Shown here: positions 6,901 through 14,995 of the stretch, in pieces
Layout: every line of letters starts with the position of its first letter
How positions within the stretch are numbered: position 1 is the stretch's first letter
Origin: Anaerolineae bacterium
Lineage (GTDB): Bacteria; Chloroflexota; Anaerolineae; 4572-78; J111
Assembly (NCBI GenBank): GCA_020433835.1
Contig: JAGRBY010000019.1
Location: forward strand, 1-28,797
Reading direction: 5' to 3'
Length of the DNA: 28,797 nucleotides
Notes under the pieces: generated by a model
What the model was told of the DNA's origin: nothing
Databases searched by the model: none
The model's input: the letters and a program-made list of their open reading frames with translations, nothing else
Program-made: the position numbers and the translations under genes

Positions 6901-9900
6901 GTCCACAAGGGCGACTACTACATCGGCCTTAGCCCGCAGGAGCAGGTAGCCGATGCCAAGGAAGAAACCGCCATCGATCTTGTTGCGGTTGATTGGGACG
7001 CGCAGCGGTTGGCCGATAAAACGCTAAACATCCAAATTGTACGCAACGAATGGGTTAACACCTTTGTTGCAGAAGGCGGCGGCGGCTATTGGACATCAGA
7101 AACGAAAAAAGAGTTAATCGATGAACTGACCGTCACTACCGACTCGCAAGGTGAAGCCATCGCTCGCTTTACCCCGCCCCAAGGTGGCAACTACCAGATT
7201 ATCGCTCAAGATGAAGCCACCCTTGATACCGCATCTTCCGGCACCGAATCGTCTGATGACCAATCTCTTAATCTTCCCATCTCCCCTATTCGCTCATCGA
7301 TCTTCGTTTGGGTCGCCGGCGAGGACAATGTTTCCTGGCGGCGCGAAAACAACGACCGCATTACGCTTATCAGCGACAAAGCCAGCTACGAGCCGGGTGA
7401 AACGGCTGAAATCCTCATTCCTTCACCGTTTGAAGGTGAGCATTACGCTTTGGTTACCGTCGAACGCGGGCGCATCATCGAGCAAGAGGTCATCAAGATG
7501 ACCAGCACCAGCCAGGTTTACAAGCTGCCTATCACTGAAAAGTATGCACCTAACATCTATGTCTCGGTTGTGCTGGTTCAGGGCCGTGAAGGGCCAACCG
7601 CTGACGATGCACCTCGGCTGGCCGATTACAAAGTGGGCATTCTGCCCATTGACGTTACCCCCTCGGCCCAACTGCTCAACATCAGTCTGGCGGCCTCGCC
7701 GGAGCAGGCCGAACCGGGCAGCGAAGTAACCTACACGCTGGAAGTAACCGATGTCGATAATCAGCCCATCGCGGCTGAGTTCTCGCTCGATTTGGTTGAT
7801 AAGGCCGTCCTGTCGCTCCAGCCCCGTCAAGCGGAAGCTATTGTCGAGGCTTACTACGGCCGGCGGGCGTTGGGTATCAACACCTCCAGCGGCTTGACGA
7901 TATCGGTCAATCGCCTGCTGTTGGAATTGGCCGAAGATTTAGGGCTAGAGCAGGATGACTTTGCCCAGGCCCCACCCGCCGAAGAACCGGCCATGGAGAT
8001 GGCCGAGGAAGAAGGTATAGCGATGCCCGCCGCCGCCCCGGAGCCAACAAACCTGGCCCGGTCTGAAGCCATGGTGGCCGATGAGGCTATGGATAGCGCC
8101 GCCGAAAACAAAGCCGCAGTTCCCGCTGGAGTTGAAGTCCGTGAGGAGTTCAGCGATACCGCTTTTTGGGAGCCGATTATTGTTACCGATGAAAGCGGTC
8201 AAGCCGAAGTAACGCTCACCCTGCCCGACAACCTGACTACCTGGGTTATGCGCGGCGTCGGTGTGACCAACAACACCGAAGTAGGCGAGGCGACCACCGA
8301 ACTGGTCTCGACAATGCCACTGTTGATCCGGCCCGTCGCGCCTCGCTTCTTTGTGGTTGATGACAAGGCCCAACTGGCGGCCAATATCACCAACAACACC
8401 GATGATGTCATAGAGGCCGACGTATCGCTCTCAGCCGATGGCATCATCATCGACAGCGCCACGGCGGCTCGGCAAACCATCGAAGTGCCGGCTCGCGGCG
8501 AAACGAAAGTTACCTGGGACGTGACCGTTGAGGATGTAACCGAAACCGAACTGGTCTTTGCCGCCGTCAGCACCGATGGCGAGTACAGCGACGCCGCCAA
8601 ACCGCGCCTGACCACCGGCCCGGACGGCTCGCTGCTGGTCTATCGCTACACCGCGCCGGACATCGTCGGCACAGCCGGACAACTAACCGAAGGCGGCGAC
8701 CGGACGGAAGTAGTTGCCTTACCGCCCAACTTCGACGAGCGGCGCGGCGAGCTAACTGTCCAACTCGATCCCAGTCTGGCAGCCGGTATGCGCGATGGTT
8801 TGGACTATCTGGAGCATTACGAATATGAATGTACTGAGCAAACCGTCAGTCGGTTTTTGCCCAATGTGCTCACTTTCGATGCCTTGCAATCGCTGGGTAT
8901 TGAGAATAAAGATTTGGAAACACGTCTGCCGGGGTTGGTCGATGAGGGCTTGAACAAACTGTATAATCAGCAGAAATCAGACGGGGGTTGGGGCTGGTGG
9001 TCAAATAATGAAAGCAATGTCCACGTCACCGCCTACGTTGTTTTCGCGCTAACCAAAGCCCAACAGGCCGGAGTTGATGTTTCAGCTACGGTGCTGTCAA
9101 ACGGACAGAATTTCTTACTCGACCATCTTAAATCGACACGACAGTTAAATGACACCTTCACCGCCAATCGCCACGCCTTTGTACTGTACGCCCTGGCTGA
9201 AGGCGATGCCGCTCCGGCCGATGCCCTGGAAGATCTGTTTGAGGATCGCGAAAAGCTGGCGCACTACGCACGGGCGTATCTAGCCTTGGCCCTTAATCTC
9301 ACTGACGCCGAAGCGTATGACAGCAATATCAAAACTCTACTGTCGGACATAAACAATGCGGCCATTCTCAGTGCCACCGGCGCTCATTGGGAGGAAGACA
9401 GTTATGATTGGTGGGCCATGAACACCGACACCCGTTCAACCGCCATCATCTTAGATACCCTGGCTCGCCTCGATCCGGACAACGCGCTGATCCCCAATGT
9501 GGTCCGCTGGCTGATGATTGCCCGCCAAGGGGGTATCTGGGAAACCACGCAGGAAACTGCCTGGTCACTGATTGCCCTCACTGACTGGATGGTCGAGACG
9601 GGTGAACTGGATGCCGATTACGATTACTCGCTGTTCTTAAACGAGGATGAAATCGCCGATGGTTCTGTCACCAAAGCGAACGTGCAAGAGAGTATCAAAC
9701 AAAGTATACCCGTTGCCGATCTGTTAGTCGATACCGGCAACGCGCTCACGATGGCCCGCACCGATGGTAACGGACGGCTCTACTACAGCGCTCACTTGAA
9801 GGTTTATCTGCCGGTTGAAGATATCGAGCCGGCCGAGCGCGGCATCATCGTCAGCCGCCAATATCGGCTGGAGTCGTGCCTGGCCGAGCAAGCTAAGGAT

Positions 9901-10362
9901 AAAAGTGTGGTCTGCCAGGAAGTGCGTGAGGCTAAACTGGGCGATGTTATCCGTGTCGATTTGACGATTATTGCTCCGAATGACCTTTACTACGTTGTGG
10001 TTGAAGATCCGCTGCCGGCCGGGGCGGAGGCCATCGACACCGGGCTGGCAACAACCAGTCTCCTGGCGATGGATCCCACTCTGCTGCGCACCAGCCGAAC
10101 CTATTTTGGTGAGGAAGATGTCTTCTATGGTGGCCGCCCGACTTACTGGTGGTGGTGGAACTGGTATTCGCGCAGTGAACTGCGGGATGAGAAAGTTGTC
10201 TTATTTGCCGACTATCTCCCCAAAGGAACCTACGAATATAGCTACACGATGCGAGCTACCCTACCTGGTGATTACCAGGTTATTCCAACCGTAGCTTCGG
10301 AGTTTTACTTCCCAGAAGTTTTTGGTAGAAGTGATGGCCGACTGCTGAGTATTGGCCGCTAA
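3988..10362 (+). CDS. Alpha-2-macroglobulin family lipoprotein with thioester
   Basis: The protein has 2124 residues against about 1650 for the E. coli homologue. Bacterial macroglobulins sit on the cell surface and covalently trap attacking proteases after cleavage of a bait region. A hydrophobic stretch with a lipobox-like LLATAC (residues ~37-50) predicts lipid anchoring. Then come four Big_5-type Ig-like repeats (about 88-182, 192-290, 300-400, 404-508) with recurring 'PADG...I.V.F..P' motifs. MG2 is marked by TDRPIYRPGQ (~738). An acidic Ala/Met/Glu-rich stretch (~1325-1385) precedes DTAFWEP, the start of the classic A2M domain. The thioester motif is CTEQ (Cys1615-Gln1618), followed by an alpha-toroid domain with GGWGWW. 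The C terminus has a YWWWWNWY patch (~2052) and a final beta domain. AAGGAG precedes the ATG by 7 bases. The 36-residue segment before the hydrophobic stretch is unusually long for a lipoprotein signal; Met39 is an alternative start. The usual partner pbpC is not adjacent. Confidence 0.93.
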   Translation: MRREKRTGQVEQSAYYAVHNLHQLKTTPNALCTTVYLFMAFAVLLLATACTSTTAAQTNTSTPAASTPTHLPPPPKVTYTPVEPGTVSPIIVQRFPRRGEELAADGTIELVFDRAMDQSATEDAFTLQPAADQPQEVAGDISWPDARTMEFTPAEALDRASTYDAILTQDAVAEDGAPLAEPFTFRFSTPGFLEVTQVIPADGTIDVETQATITVMFNRPVVPLTSLEEAENFPQPLEFEPKISGQGEWLNTSIYVFTPAGDLPGGVTFTARVNAGLQDVAAKTDLPNDFEWQFTTQPPEVVFTSPQDGQTLVPIENPIQITFSQPVEAQSVKDKFALTSGRLFSSGVAGQFEVISETVTFTPTEPLQFDTRYNVTINEGVTGAAGGSGMVSPYSFGFTTVPLPRIVGTTPADGDNDASPYTGFAILFNTPINPDTVMNHVEMDPPLPITPTLVYTSYSPWSNSFSISFGAKPSTDYEVRISPGIEDPYGNKTTDNLNVQFRTQPLSPNYQLRTSDFVGTYDAALPAKMIVSYVNINTLNLRLYKLDKEAIFDDPWEWNQDTLPSSPDLVRDWQEKLEAATNQQSFQVIDLVKDGGTLEPGVYLLDTDSPQLKDTNYYRNHRHMLVVSHINLTLKTGQRDALVWATNLADGKPISGQEIIFFEPSDNNRRGTATTDSDGLAQIELNQRGQHSNIIALIDADDDSFSAVSQNWSNGINPYEFGVDFAYSLPDYNVHIYTDRPIYRPGQTIYYKGIIRREDDVEFSRPDVGKVKITILDAAYETVLDEDVDVSPAGTFNGSITLEEGASLGNYTLGARFGTQYFEQYVQVAAYRAPEFEVTVEPDKIELLRGDDIDATIHTNYFFGGPLAGADVTWNVLAESYRFDPPQFGGYRFTDANDPYVCFDCWWWHSNSFPQTVLNGSGTSDAAGQLSLTLDGQELDEILQTGSQQLTIEANATGPDNQFISGRSSIIVHKGDYYIGLSPQEQVADAKEETAIDLVAVDWDAQRLADKTLNIQIVRNEWVNTFVAEGGGGYWTSETKKELIDELTVTTDSQGEAIARFTPPQGGNYQIIAQDEATLDTASSGTESSDDQSLNLPISPIRSSIFVWVAGEDNVSWRRENNDRITLISDKASYEPGETAEILIPSPFEGEHYALVTVERGRIIEQEVIKMTSTSQVYKLPITEKYAPNIYVSVVLVQGREGPTADDAPRLADYKVGILPIDVTPSAQLLNISLAASPEQAEPGSEVTYTLEVTDVDNQPIAAEFSLDLVDKAVLSLQPRQAEAIVEAYYGRRALGINTSSGLTISVNRLLLELAEDLGLEQDDFAQAPPAEEPAMEMAEEEGIAMPAAAPEPTNLARSEAMVADEAMDSAAENKAAVPAGVEVREEFSDTAFWEPIIVTDESGQAEVTLTLPDNLTTWVMRGVGVTNNTEVGEATTELVSTMPLLIRPVAPRFFVVDDKAQLAANITNNTDDVIEADVSLSADGIIIDSATAARQTIEVPARGETKVTWDVTVEDVTETELVFAAVSTDGEYSDAAKPRLTTGPDGSLLVYRYTAPDIVGTAGQLTEGGDRTEVVALPPNFDERRGELTVQLDPSLAAGMRDGLDYLEHYEYECTEQTVSRFLPNVLTFDALQSLGIENKDLETRLPGLVDEGLNKLYNQQKSDGGWGWWSNNESNVHVTAYVVFALTKAQQAGVDVSATVLSNGQNFLLDHLKSTRQLNDTFTANRHAFVLYALAEGDAAPADALEDLFEDREKLAHYARAYLALALNLTDAEAYDSNIKTLLSDINNAAILSATGAHWEEDSYDWWAMNTDTRSTAIILDTLARLDPDNALIPNVVRWLMIARQGGIWETTQETAWSLIALTDWMVETGELDADYDYSLFLNEDEIADGSVTKANVQESIKQSIPVADLLVDTGNALTMARTDGNGRLYYSAHLKVYLPVEDIEPAERGIIVSRQYRLESCLAEQAKDKSVVCQEVREAKLGDVIRVDLTIIAPNDLYYVVVEDPLPAGAEAIDTGLATTSLLAMDPTLLRTSRTYFGEEDVFYGGRPTYWWWWNWYSRSELRDEKVVLFADYLPKGTYEYSYTMRATLPGDYQVIPTVASEFYFPEVFGRSDGRLLSIGR

Positions 10363-10369
10363 AAACAAA

Positions 10370-10399
10370 AAATCCCCACATGTGTGGGGATTTTTTTTG
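10370..10399. terminator. Bidirectional terminator between the macroglobulin gene and khpA
   Basis: ATCCCCAC and GTGGGGAT form an 8-bp stem around ATGT, with A6 on the left and T8 on the right. It therefore works as an intrinsic terminator for the rightward macroglobulin gene and the leftward khpA gene. Confidence 0.9.
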
Positions 10400-10414
10400 C
10401 GGTTTTTTATTCTA

Positions 10415-10651
10415 TTAAATGATTTCTAAATTGACCCGCTTGCCGTCTTTAGCGGCACTGGTGCGGAGCAACGTTCGCATGGCATTGGCTACCCGACCCT
10501 CTTTACCAATGATGCGCCCCATATCATCTGGCGCAACACTGAGTTCGAGGACAATCATCGAGGCACCCTCTACTTCCTCTACCTTCACTTCCTCGGCCTT
10601 GCTAACGACGGCTCTCGCCATTTCTAGTGTTAAGTCTTTAAGATGTCCCAT
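10415..10651 (-). CDS. khpA: KhpA, KH-domain RNA-binding protein
   Basis: The product has 78 residues, the family's normal size. It is a single KH domain with the GRIIGKEGR loop (GKEG at residues 49-52), followed by a helix (VANAMRTLLRTSA) and the terminal strand KRVNLEII. KhpA (YlqC) binds RNA, usually as a dimer or with KhpB/Jag, and affects cell division and envelope homeostasis in Firmicutes. The start at 10651 is preferred over an in-frame ATG 15 bases earlier because GGGAGG lies 7 bases before it and would otherwise be inside the gene. khpA usually sits between rpsP and rimM; here it stands alone, back-to-back with the oxidoreductase gene. Confidence 0.88.
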   Translation of the reverse strand: MGHLKDLTLEMARAVVSKAEEVKVEEVEGASMIVLELSVAPDDMGRIIGKEGRVANAMRTLLRTSAAKDGKRVNLEII

Positions 10652-10816
10652 TTTCGAACCTCCCAATTCGAATCTAGTATTAGGTTTTTGGTACTTGTGT
10701 CAAGTTAGTATATCAAGTTTGTGGCGGTGGGTCAATAGATTTTATTCACCCATAAGTACTAAGGTACTCCGCAACGGAAGATATTTTGTTAAAAAGTACT
10801 TAAATTCCAATAAATT

Positions 10817-10846
10817 TTGTTAATCTTACTGGTAAGATGATATTAT
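10817..10846 (+). promoter_or_regulatory. Promoter of the oxidoreductase gene
   Basis: TTGTTA (10817-10822) and TATTAT (10841-10846) are 18 bp apart, with TG one base before the -10 hexamer (extended -10). It lies ~45 bp upstream of the ATG at 10892. The remaining 10667-10816 holds nothing recognisable except the presumed khpA promoter. Confidence 0.55.
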
Positions 10847-10891
10847 ACACCGGTTAAAAATTTCTATCAAATATTTAGGTGAAAAATAAAC

Positions 10892-11980
10892 ATGAGTCGA
10901 TTACGTGTTGGCATTGTAGGTATGGGTATCGGTTTAACCCACTTAAAAGGATACAAAGCGCTGCCTGATGCCGTTGATGTTGTGGCGCTTTGCGATTTAA
11001 ATGAGACACTCATGACAAACATCGGAGCAGAGTATGGTGTCCCGCTGCGCTATAAAGATTTCAATGAACTGTTTGCGTCTGGTGAAGTCGATGCCGTAAG
11101 TATCTGTTTGCCTAATAGTTTGCATGCTCCCGCTTCAATTGCGGCCTTAGAGGCCGGTTTACATGTATTATGTGAGAAACCCGTTGCTGAAAACGCAGCA
11201 GCAGCCCAAAAAATTGTAGAAACCGAAGCGCGCTCATCCGCCAAATTTATGGTCTGCTACAACCGGCGCTATCGGCCCGATGTAAAATGGATGAAAGATG
11301 CCATCAATAAAGGGCTGCTAGGGCATATTTATCAGGTTAAGGCCGGCTGGCTTAGAGAGGCGGGTATCCCCACCAAAACCGGCTGGTTTATCAACAAAAA
11401 AATCGCCGGTGGTGGTCCACTGATTGATTTGGGAGTTCACATGCTCGATTTAGCCCTATGGCTGATTGATTATCCCAAACCCATCACCGTTAGTGGTGAT
11501 ATTCAGGCTAATTTTGGGCCACACGGCTTAAAGATCAAACGCAAGCCAACTGATCCACCGCTGCCGCCGTACGATGTCGAAGACGCAGTGAGCGCCTTTG
11601 TTCGGCTTGAAGGCGGCACCATTCTGAACTTAGAAACAAACTGGGCATCGCACACAAAACCGGGGCAGGACGATTTATATATTACGCTGATAGGTACCAA
11701 GGGGACAATAGAATTTTACGTTGAAAATTATGCAGCAGTCGATACGCTAACCTTCTATACCGAAATTGAAGGCGCACCGGTCACCATCCGGCCGGGAATC
11801 GTAGGCGAACGAAGCGATCATCTATATGCCGTGACTGAATTTGTGAAATGTATTCAAGACGATACTTTACCGCCAGCTACAGTTCACGACGGATTGACCG
11901 TTATGAAAATTATTGATGCTATTTATGAGTCGGCAGCCAGAGGCAGAGAGATTGTGTTAGAGGAGAAGATAAGCCGCTAA
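10892..11980 (+). CDS. Gfo/Idh/MocA family NAD(P)-dependent oxidoreductase
   Basis: The product has 362 residues. RVGIVGMGIG (5-14) is the dinucleotide-binding loop, CLPNSLHAPASIAALEAG and HVLCEKPVAENAAAA are the family's central motifs, and the EKP lysine is the conserved active-site residue. GGGPLIDLGVHMLDLALWLI begins the C-terminal alpha/beta domain and provides the conserved G-x-x-x-D-x-G-x-H. Such enzymes oxidise or reduce sugars, inositols and related polyols; the substrate cannot be named from this sequence. A proline-rich insert (KRKPTDPPLPPYDVED) lies near residue 225. The gene has its own promoter and terminator, so it is probably monocistronic. No sugar transporter or other sugar enzyme is nearby. 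Confidence 0.9.
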   Translation: MSRLRVGIVGMGIGLTHLKGYKALPDAVDVVALCDLNETLMTNIGAEYGVPLRYKDFNELFASGEVDAVSICLPNSLHAPASIAALEAGLHVLCEKPVAENAAAAQKIVETEARSSAKFMVCYNRRYRPDVKWMKDAINKGLLGHIYQVKAGWLREAGIPTKTGWFINKKIAGGGPLIDLGVHMLDLALWLIDYPKPITVSGDIQANFGPHGLKIKRKPTDPPLPPYDVEDAVSAFVRLEGGTILNLETNWASHTKPGQDDLYITLIGTKGTIEFYVENYAAVDTLTFYTEIEGAPVTIRPGIVGERSDHLYAVTEFVKCIQDDTLPPATVHDGLTVMKIIDAIYESAARGREIVLEEKISR

Positions 11981-11999
11981 GAAGGAACTTAGGAGAAAA

Positions 12000-12036
12000 G
12001 AGGCCGATTAAGTCAGCTTTAATCGGCCTCTTTTTT
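12000..12036. terminator. Terminator between the oxidoreductase and the leftward signalling genes
   Basis: GAGGCCGATTAA (12000-12011) and TTAATCGGCCTC (12019-12030) form a perfect 12-bp stem followed by T6. On the other strand the stem is followed by TTTTCTCCT, so it can stop leftward transcription too. The stop codon of the leftward gene (12035-12037) overlaps the T run. Confidence 0.9.
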
Positions 12037-12430
12037 AAACGGATGTATAAACAACTCCGGCTGTAAAAGACAACAAAATGATGCCCAACAAAAGCCAAAG
12101 CCAGTCGATTGAACTTTCTTGGTTGGTTGTTGAATGGTGATTTGAGGCAAAAAAAGAGGCGGGAACTTTGTCTGTATCGTTAAAACGGGTTATTACATTT
12201 TGTTGAGAAACCAGGGTTAATAATCGGTCAGGGTTATCAACAAGCCATTGGGTGCCGTCATGCCGATACCAGAGACCACTTTTGTAGCCAACCATCCAGT
12301 AATAACCATCGTCAGCAAAGTCTATAGTGTCAACTAAATGCGTACGAAAGGTATCTTTGTCCAACGCACCATGAGAAAACTGCCGGTTGAGCTGTTCTAC
12401 AGCGTGCTCAACTTCTGCGAAATCGATCAT
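12035..12430 (-). CDS. Small tail-anchored protein with aromatic WYR-DG motif
   Basis: The product has 131 residues from the ATG at 12430; a start at 12451 is possible. I cannot assign a named family. Residues 1-40 form an amphipathic helical region. Residues ~42-70 carry DGYYWMVGYKSGLWYRHDGTQWLVDNP, given here as DGYYWMVG, GLWYRHDG and TQWLVDNP. This aromatic pattern recurs, from memory, in signalling proteins of Chloroflexota. A Ser/Asn-rich linker leads to a single C-terminal membrane helix (WLWLLLGIILLSFTAGVVY), so the soluble part should face the cytoplasm. The gene follows the PP2C gene by 8 bp on the same strand, so the two are almost surely cotranscribed and the protein may be a substrate or partner of the phosphatase. 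Confidence 0.7.
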   Translation of the reverse strand: MIDFAEVEHAVEQLNRQFSHGALDKDTFRTHLVDTIDFADDGYYWMVGYKSGLWYRHDGTQWLVDNPDRLLTLVSQQNVITRFNDTDKVPASFFASNHHSTTNQESSIDWLWLLLGIILLSFTAGVVYTSV

Positions 12431-12438
12431 CGTGGCTA

Positions 12439-13380
12439 TTAATCTTCCCATTCCGGAGGGATGTCCGGTTTTGAGTGCTTGGGAATAACAGCCATCGACG
12501 GTTGGGTATCTTCAAGTACAGTTGTCGTTTTGGTAGAAAGCGGCGATTTAACTTGAGAGGAATATCCGGCTGAAGGGGGTTCTTCGTCTGAAATTTTTAT
12601 AATGATGGCCGTGATGTTGTCAGGCCCGCCAGACTGGTTAGCCATATCAATGAGTTGCTGAGCAGCAATAAACGGGTTTGAAACGGTTTCAAGTACGTCG
12701 ATTATGGCCTGGTCACCAATTTCTCCCCATAACCCATCGCTGCAGAGGATGATTACATCACCAATTTGAATTTTTTCGGTGACGGCGTAAATTTCCAGGT
12801 CACCACCTTGGCCTAAAGCTTGGTACAAAACGTTGCGGCGGGGATGGCTAAGAGCCTCTTCTTCCGTAATTTTGCCCATCTCAACCAACCGCGATACTAA
12901 AGAGTGATCTTTGCTTAAACGATGCAGTTTGCCGTCTCGCAGAAGATAAACCCGTGAGTCCCCCACATTCATCGAAACAAGGATGTCACTGTACAGTACA
13001 GTGGCAATAACGGTTGTGCCACCGCCTTGGGTTGCATCCATGACCTCCATATTCGCTTTTTGAATAGCATCCGTGAGAGCATCGATGATGGCTTCGTGGT
13101 ATGTTTCTGTCGGATAAAAATGATTTTGGGTATAGTATTCTTTATTAATCGTCTCGATGGTAATTGCCGAGGCAACTTCACCTTTTTGATGACCACCCAT
13201 CCCATCGGCAAGAACGTAAAGATGGCCTTTTTGCTCTAAGACGTCGGGGGCAGTTTCGGTGGGAAGCATGTAAGCATCTTCATTATGATCTCTGACCATT
13301 CCTGTATTGGTCATACCCGCATAATGATAGTGAAATTCCAGGCTGGTAAAATTCGACTTTTCCGACTTATCGTTAGACAA
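12439..13380 (-). CDS. PP2C-family serine/threonine phosphatase
   Basis: The product has 313 residues, a PrpC/Stp-type phosphatase plus a ~55-residue disordered tail. Motif 1 is GMVRDHNEDAY (Arg30, Asp31, Asp35), motif 2 LADGMGGHQKG (Asp59, Gly60), then GDSRVYLLRDG, LCSDGLWGE (Asp215) and GGPDNITAII (Asp254, Asn255). All metal-binding aspartates are present, so it should dephosphorylate Ser/Thr with Mn2+ or Mg2+. The start is a TTG at 13380-13378: AAGGAGG lies 9 bases upstream, and the next in-frame ATG (residue 23) would cut into the fold. It leads a two-gene unit with the tail-anchored protein. No Ser/Thr kinase gene lies in the window. Confidence 0.93.
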   Translation of the reverse strand: MSNDKSEKSNFTSLEFHYHYAGMTNTGMVRDHNEDAYMLPTETAPDVLEQKGHLYVLADGMGGHQKGEVASAITIETINKEYYTQNHFYPTETYHEAIIDALTDAIQKANMEVMDATQGGGTTVIATVLYSDILVSMNVGDSRVYLLRDGKLHRLSKDHSLVSRLVEMGKITEEEALSHPRRNVLYQALGQGGDLEIYAVTEKIQIGDVIILCSDGLWGEIGDQAIIDVLETVSNPFIAAQQLIDMANQSGGPDNITAIIIKISDEEPPSAGYSSQVKSPLSTKTTTVLEDTQPSMAVIPKHSKPDIPPEWED

Positions 13381-13452
13381 CGCTTATCGCCTCCTTAAAG
13401 TTTTGCATGAGTGGCTATGCAATAAAATATGCACATTTCTACGTTCAGCTAC

Positions 13453-13482
13453 ATTATAACGCTTTTCGAAATAAATTTCCAA
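13453..13482 (-). promoter_or_regulatory. Promoter of the PP2C operon
   Basis: Read on the minus strand, TTGGAA (13482-13477) and TATAAT (13458-13453) are 18 bp apart. The implied leader before the TTG start is about 65 bases. Confidence 0.65.
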
Positions 13483-13512
13483 ACCTTGTTTTCAAAACAT
13501 AAAAAAGTGGTA

Positions 13513-14220
13513 TTACTTCATCTTTGTAATGCTTGACTGTGAACGTAGAGCCGGAACTTTGGCCATGGCATAAGCGGTTACCAAAGCGGCTTCGTGAGCA
13601 TAACAGCCAATGAAATAGGTGGCATATTCTTCGTTTTTGCGTTGTAAAGCGAATCCATCCTTGAAGGCCTGCACGGTTACCACTTTTCGATCTAATCGAA
13701 TAAATGTAAATTGATTACTGGGAAGAACAATGCGTTGGTTTGTACAGAAAAGATTACCTTCATCTTGCCATTTCATACCATCACGTGGAGCTTTTTGCTG
13801 AGGCCAATAATTACTTTCACCCGAGAGCGGCTCGCCGTGACCTCGACGCAGGCCATTAACATTAATGTAACACACTTCGTTAAGCTGCTCCAGAATAATT
13901 TGGGCCAGCACAGTTTTAACGGGTGAGATAATATCAATATTACCTTCAGAAATTTGAGCCAGCTGTTCATCCGTGTATAGGTTGCCGATGACAACTTTCA
14001 AGGGGTCAGGTTTCAATACAACTGTACTAAGTTCCGGCCCAATTAAACTAAAATTACCGGCAGGCAGTTGGGTAATGGTATAACGCCCTTTTTTGAACAT
14101 GCCCAACATTGTCCGCTCATTGAGGGTTAACCCACAATTTTCACAAATATAGCTCCCCTCTTGCAAAGAAATAGGAGCCTCCATACAGAATGGGCACTCT
14201 TTATATAGAGTATCAGCCAT
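13513..14220 (-). CDS. Zinc-ribbon protein of unknown function
   Basis: The product has 235 residues. An N-terminal zinc ribbon is formed by CPFC (Cys9, Cys12) and CENC (Cys26, Cys29). It is followed by LTLNERTMLGMFKKGRYTITQLPAGNF, then a ~150-residue mixed alpha/beta region. The segment GNLFCTNQRIVL through RKVVTVQAFKDGFALQ resembles the bacterial PH-like (YokE/GRAM) fold, in which 'LxxTNxRLVF' and a later 'I..V....DG..I' are typical. No catalytic motif was found. It reads in the same direction as the PP2C gene but has its own promoter, and 130 bp separate the two. AGGAG sits 7 bases before the ATG. It may be a sensor or adaptor in the same signalling group; this is inference. Confidence 0.75.
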   Translation of the reverse strand: MADTLYKECPFCMEAPISLQEGSYICENCGLTLNERTMLGMFKKGRYTITQLPAGNFSLIGPELSTVVLKPDPLKVVIGNLYTDEQLAQISEGNIDIISPVKTVLAQIILEQLNEVCYINVNGLRRGHGEPLSGESNYWPQQKAPRDGMKWQDEGNLFCTNQRIVLPSNQFTFIRLDRKVVTVQAFKDGFALQRKNEEYATYFIGCYAHEAALVTAYAMAKVPALRSQSSITKMK

Positions 14221-14251
14221 GTAATTCTCCTCTAACTAAAATAAGGCTCTC

Positions 14252-14280
14252 ATTGTATCAAAAACCGCCAGCTTAAACAA
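14252..14280 (-). promoter_or_regulatory. Promoter of the zinc-ribbon gene
   Basis: On the minus strand, TTGTTT (14280-14275) and TACAAT (14257-14252) are 17 bp apart, ~30 bases before the start codon. Confidence 0.6.
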
Positions 14281-14339
14281 GAGTTTGGCCTGACTTTTCA
14301 AAAAGAGAAAGTTTAAATGCAAACTTGGCTCGAAAATTG

Positions 14340-14345
14340 TATAAT
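14340..14345 (+). promoter_or_regulatory. -10 box of the DUF218-batD pair
   Basis: TATAAT lies 38 bp upstream of the TTG start of the DUF218 gene. The -35 region is poor. Confidence 0.4.
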
Positions 14346-14383
14346 ACGTTCAAAAATCAAACCTATTCTTTTAGGGAAATATT

Positions 14384-14995
14384 TTGATTGAACTACTTAC
14401 CCAAATTCTATGTGATTATCCTCCGGCTGTTGCCGTTGATGGGGCTTACCTTTTTGCGCAAACCGTCGATAACCAAGCATCGGTTTTTGAAGCCGGGTTT
14501 GATATTTTGGTGCGGAAACAAGCTAAGAAACTCCTTATTTCAGCCGCTGGTCCCATTTCCGGTTATCCTGGTTATAAACAATGGCAGCATGAATTGCATC
14601 AGTTAGGTATCAATTCCGCCGATGTCGCTGGTATCCCCCCATCAACTGAGGCAATACTTCACACACGCGTTGAGGCAGAAGGATTGGTTCGATACCTTAA
14701 AGCAACCGGGGCAAAAACCGTGTCCGTAATTTCAGCCCCGTTTCATCAGTTACGCTGTTTTATGACGGTGGTTTCAGTTGCTTTGGAAGAAATGCCAGAG
14801 TTAAAGATTTATAGCCAAGTGGGCACCTCTCTACCCTGGCATGAAACTGTTGTTCATTCCCAAGGAACGCTGCAACTCAAACGTAGTAATTTGATTAAAA
14901 GTGAGCTTGATCGCATTACTACCTATCAACAAAAAGGAGATTTAGTATCCACAGAAGCAGTTTATGACTACTTAACGCGACGAGACAGAGATTAG
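14384..14995 (+). CDS. DUF218 (YdcF/ElyC-like) domain protein
   Basis: The product has 203 residues. AVDGAYLFAQT resembles the opening strand of DUF218 proteins, and the central IPPSTEAILHTRVEAEGLVRYLKATGAKTVSVISAPFH is the diagnostic part: an acid and threonine cluster (S-T-E-A), then E-A-x-x-x-x-x-L, then the strand VSVISAPFHQLRCF. Related proteins (ElyC, SanA, YdcF) act in envelope physiology or bind nucleotides; the exact reaction is unknown. There is no signal peptide or membrane helix, so it is probably cytoplasmic. The start is TTG with AGGGA 7-8 bases before it. Its stop codon overlaps the GTG start of the next gene (TAGTG), so translation is probably coupled. Confidence 0.78.
   Translation: MIELLTQILCDYPPAVAVDGAYLFAQTVDNQASVFEAGFDILVRKQAKKLLISAAGPISGYPGYKQWQHELHQLGINSADVAGIPPSTEAILHTRVEAEGLVRYLKATGAKTVSVISAPFHQLRCFMTVVSVALEEMPELKIYSQVGTSLPWHETVVHSQGTLQLKRSNLIKSELDRITTYQQKGDLVSTEAVYDYLTRRDRD

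Noticed and set aside
7423..8682. Long antisense open frames within the macroglobulin gene
   Set aside because: They are shadows of a G+C-rich coding frame; no ribosome sites or known domains.
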